Source: Bacillota bacterium (GTDB taxonomy: Bacteria; Bacillota; Clostridia; Lachnospirales; Lachnospiraceae). From it: DNA of 64,000 nt. The notes beneath the pieces are model-generated. The model saw nothing but the letters and a program-made list of their open reading frames with translations. It did no database searches and had not been told where the DNA came from. The stretch lies in the NCBI GenBank assembly GCA_023407575.1, contig JAEYLX010000018.1:81886-145885 (forward strand), given 5' to 3'. Position numbers and translations under genes: made by a program. Every line of letters begins with the position of its first letter. The first letter of the stretch is position 1. Shown here in pieces: positions 61,748 through 64,000 of this stretch.

Positions 61748-61777
61748 CTACTATTTTGAGTCAAGTAAAACTAAGTG

Positions 61778-61810
61778 CAGGAAGCTTATCAAAGCTATCC
61801 TGTTTTTTTA
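61778..61810 (+). terminator. Terminator between the leader peptide and metQ
   Basis: CAGGAAGCT (61778-61786) pairs with AGCTATCCTG (61793-61802, one bulged A) around a six-base loop; seven T follow. It lies ~200 bases before metQ, where an attenuator is expected. Confidence 0.85.
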
Positions 61811-62013
61811 TACTATTAACATTGATGCGCTAAAGTGATAAAGACATTGTCTGCTTTTTGAATTGAAGCAATAGTACAGGATAGAATTAATAGAAGTAGT
61901 AAGGTAATAAGCTGTACAGATTTACAAAAGTTTGATTTTAGCTGTGAATAATCCATATTATAAAATTGGAATGAAAACACAGAAAAAATAAAAAATTAAT
62001 AGGAGGCTACATA

Positions 62014-62826
62014 ATGAAAAAAATTATTTCAGTATTATTAGTATTAACCTTAGTAAGCGCAGCACTGGTAGGTTGCGGTAAAAAAGATGGGGAAGACAAA
62101 ATTATCACTGTAGGCGCAAGCATTACACCTCATGCAGAAATATTAGAGCAGGCAAGAGCAGCAATTGAAGAAGCTGGTTATGAATTAAAGATTGTTGAAT
62201 ATTCGGATTATGTTCAACCAAATGTTGCACTTGATGCAGGGGATCTTGATGCAAACTATTTCCAACACGTACCATATCTTAATTCACAAAATGAAGAAAA
62301 TGGTACAAAATTAGTATCTGCAGGAATTATTCACTATGAACCAATGGGTATCTATGCTGGTAAAACAACAAGCCTTGATGCTTTAGCTGAAGGCGCTCAA
62401 ATTGCAGTTCCTAATGATACGACCAACGAAGCAAGAGCGTTATTATTATTAGAAGCACAAGGGCTGATTACATTAAAAGAAGGTGTTGGCCTAAATGCTA
62501 CAAAGAATGATATAGAAGAAAATCCAAAGAATATAGAAATCATTGAACTTGAAGCAGCACAAATTCCAAGATCTAAGCAGGACGTTGACCTTGCGGTAAT
62601 TAACGGTAATGTTGCACTAGAAGCAGGATTAAGCGTAGGAACAGATGCACTTGTAGTTGAAGGTAAAGATTCTTTAGCTGCAGAAACATATGGTAATATC
62701 ATTGCTGTAAAAGAGGGTAATGAAGATAGAAAAGATATCAAAGTTCTTCTAGAGGCTCTTCAGAGTGATGCTGTTAAACAATTTATCAACGACACTTACG
62801 ACGGTGCAGTAGTACCTAAGTTTTAA
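62014..62826 (+). CDS. metQ: MetQ-family methionine-binding lipoprotein
   Basis: The 270-residue protein has a lipoprotein signal ending at Cys21 (AALVGC) and an NLPA-family binding domain: VGASITPHAEILEQA, LKIVEYSDYVQPNVALDAGD, LDANYFQHVPYLNSQNEENG, IAVPNDTTNEARALLLLE. This family takes up D- and L-methionine through MetNI. No metN or metI is adjacent, so it is a lone binding protein in this window. It follows a long leader with a Met/Cys-rich frame and terminator, which supports methionine-linked control. It starts behind AATAGGAGG. Confidence 0.9.
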   Translation: MKKIISVLLVLTLVSAALVGCGKKDGEDKIITVGASITPHAEILEQARAAIEEAGYELKIVEYSDYVQPNVALDAGDLDANYFQHVPYLNSQNEENGTKLVSAGIIHYEPMGIYAGKTTSLDALAEGAQIAVPNDTTNEARALLLLEAQGLITLKEGVGLNATKNDIEENPKNIEIIELEAAQIPRSKQDVDLAVINGNVALEAGLSVGTDALVVEGKDSLAAETYGNIIAVKEGNEDRKDIKVLLEALQSDAVKQFINDTYDGAVVPKF

Positions 62827-62916
62827 GTTAAAGTAAAGGGTTTAACTGTTTCGTAGACTATCTGCATAAAGTGAACACGTAGCTAGTTACAGAGTGATAT
62901 AAGTTTTAAATAATAG

Positions 62917-62967
62917 AAAGGCTATTCATTATAAGATGATATTCATCTGTTTTGAATAAGCCTTTTT
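62917..62967 (+). terminator. Terminator of metQ
   Basis: AAAGGCTATTC pairs with GAATAAGCCTTT (one bulge), with an inner AGATGA/TCATCT stem; TTTT follows. Confidence 0.8.
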
Positions 62968-63196
62968 ATATTGCAATATAATAATATGTATATAAGAGGG
63001 GCTATAGCTACTACATAGCTTTTTACCAAATTGTACTTAGTAAAGAAATTCTATATTATATAGAAACTTAAATATAAGTAATAAATTTTTTGTTTTTTGC
63101 ACACACTATGAAATAACTGCTAATCGGTCCGCAATGCCCTTGTTTAAAGGGTTTTATTGCTTTTAAAACAAATAGAACAGAATAATTTAAAACTAC
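62968..63196. other. Gap between metQ and the tRNA genes
   Basis: AT-rich DNA without a supported gene or clear RNA element. A short AAAGGG-type inverted segment near 63137-63151 is weak. Confidence 0.4.
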
Positions 63197-63225
63197 TTGA
63201 CACAGGATATATTAGGTGATATACT
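63197..63225 (+). promoter_or_regulatory. Promoter of the tRNA-Ser genes
   Basis: TTGACA (63197-63202), 17 bases, TATACT (63220-63225), 16 bases before the first tRNA. Confidence 0.8.
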
Positions 63226-63240
63226 AGCAAAGCGACGTTT

Positions 63241-63326
63241 GGAGAGATGCCCGAGAGGCTTAAGGGGCTGGTCTTGAAAACCAGTGATTCTGCAAGGAAC
63301 CGTGGGTTCGAATCCCACTCTCTCCG
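63241..63326 (+). tRNA. tRNA-Ser (anticodon TGA)
   Basis: An 86-base class II tRNA: acceptor GGAGAGA pairs with TCTCTCC, discriminator G, anticodon stem CTGGT/ACCAG with loop CTTGAAA (anticodon TGA), a long variable arm and the T-loop GGTTCGAATCC. CCA is not encoded, in keeping with rnz upstream. Confidence 0.95.
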
Positions 63327-63415
63327 TTCAAAACATATAAGTCATTTGACCTTGTGTTTTTGAAAAGAGGACAAGCATAAATGACAATAAATAACGTTGA
63401 ACATATTTATCCTTT

Positions 63416-63504
63416 GGAGAAATACCCAAGAGGCTGAAGGGGCTCCCCTGGAAAGGGAGTAGGTCGTTAATAGCGGCGCGAGGGTTCAAATCCCTCTTTC
63501 TCCG
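63416..63504 (+). tRNA. tRNA-Ser (anticodon GGA)
   Basis: An 89-base class II tRNA: acceptor GGAGAAA pairs with TTTCTCC, discriminator G, anticodon stem CTCCC/GGGAG with loop CTGGAAA (anticodon GGA), long variable arm and T-loop GGTTCAAATCC. CCA is not encoded. It probably shares the upstream tRNA promoter. Confidence 0.95.
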
Positions 63505-63564
63505 TTCTACTTTTTCGATAAAATATTGCTGAAAAAAATAGCAAAAAATAAATTAAAAAAGTAG

Positions 63565-63593
63565 TTGACAAGAGTGTTGATGCGTGATAAGAT
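63565..63593 (+). promoter_or_regulatory. rrn operon promoter
   Basis: TTGACA (63565-63570), 17 bases, TAAGAT (63588-63593), about 320 bases upstream of 16S rRNA. Confidence 0.75.
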
Positions 63594-63910
63594 ACTAAAG
63601 CTGGTCGCGAGACACAGCGAAACGCAAAGAACTTAAGAACATGAACCTTGATAATTGAACAGTGAAACAACCCTGAAAATTCTAAAAAACTTGAGTCTTC
63701 ACATGAGACTCAAAAATAGATTTTTCATTAAGATATGTCAGTGATGATATATCACGAACTGTATTATATACGTAAACCATTTTGTGGTCGCGTATTGATA
63801 CAACCTAAAAACAGTAAAGATAACAGGATAGCTTGAGCAACTTTAAGAGTTGTAAAAGATGATTAGAAATAATCATTTGGCTAACGTTTATCTGACTGGA
63901 TCAAAAACTT
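63594..63910 (+). other. rrn leader
   Basis: The transcribed leader of the rRNA operon has a hairpin TTGAGTCT-N7-AGACTCAA (63691-63713) and a GAAA-tetraloop hairpin ATGATTA/TAATCAT (63859-63876). These may guide antitermination or processing of pre-16S RNA. No gene is present. Confidence 0.55.

Positions 63911-64000
<90 letters not shown>

Noticed and set aside
61585..62013. SAM riboswitch or Met T-box before metQ
   Set aside because: No S-box core, SAM-II/III pattern or T-box sequence (GGTGGTACCGCG type) is visible in this leader.

Overview
The window reads like the chromosome of a low-GC, motile, anaerobic Firmicute, most probably a member of the Lachnospiraceae (Clostridium cluster XIVa, in the style of Lachnoclostridium phytofermentans). 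This placement rests on gene content and order: AT-rich DNA with consensus sigma-A promoters and strong AGGAGG ribosome sites, ATG/GTG/TTG starts, the hpf-secA-prfB block, mbl followed by two flagellar rod genes, T-box and riboswitch control, and pyrophosphate-type phosphofructokinase signatures. The species is an inference; no database was consulted.

Layout. Bases 1-4022 are the right end of a prophage or phage-like particle: a truncated tail/receptor-binding protein, small tail-associated proteins, an XhlA-like membrane protein, an LLH holin and an NlpC/P60-type endolysin. A secreted Big2-domain protein and an XRE repressor follow on the other strand. Bases 6224-9818 hold a Trp T-box and the trpXYZ-like ABC transporter. 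Bases 9906-10693 hold a tetrahydrofolate riboswitch and folT. Then come a PPi-type phosphofructokinase, a SleB-type wall hydrolase, PlsC, the primary sigma factor RpoD, and a second T-box leader in front of a broken trpB-like gene. Bases 18327-23412 are the str operon (rpsL, rpsG, fusA, tuf). Bases 24203-32299 carry mbl, flagellar rod genes, recD2, a nucleotidyltransferase, comFC and a YvyF-type flagellar gene. Bases 32330-38150 are mixed housekeeping genes (CvfB, acyl-ACP thioesterase, methyltransferase, YjfB, TrxB, NlpC/P60 hydrolase, PilZ). Bases 38526-43709 have a DnaA-box cluster, hpf, secA and prfB with its programmed frameshift. CheW and a polar amino-acid ABC transporter follow. Bases 47242-51687 form an aspartate-family set: ACT protein, homoserine dehydrogenase, a phosphoglycerate-mutase-like putative homoserine kinase, and aspartokinase with an apparent internal start for a beta subunit. 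The rest holds tex, an FMN riboswitch with ribU, the t6A genes tsaE-tsaB-rimI and tsaD, rnz, ispD, a metQ-type lipoprotein, two tRNA-Ser genes and the start of an rrn operon.

Regulation is dominated by RNA: two T-boxes (one with a UGG specifier, one apparently mutated), THF and FMN riboswitches, RF2 autoregulatory frameshifting, and upstream of metQ a short Met/Cys-rich reading frame between a consensus promoter and an intrinsic terminator. That last arrangement looks like a ribosome-mediated attenuator and is the best candidate here for something not described before. Several intergenic regions (trpX-trpY, hpf-secA, after cheW, after mbl) hold large nested inverted repeats that the genes do not explain.
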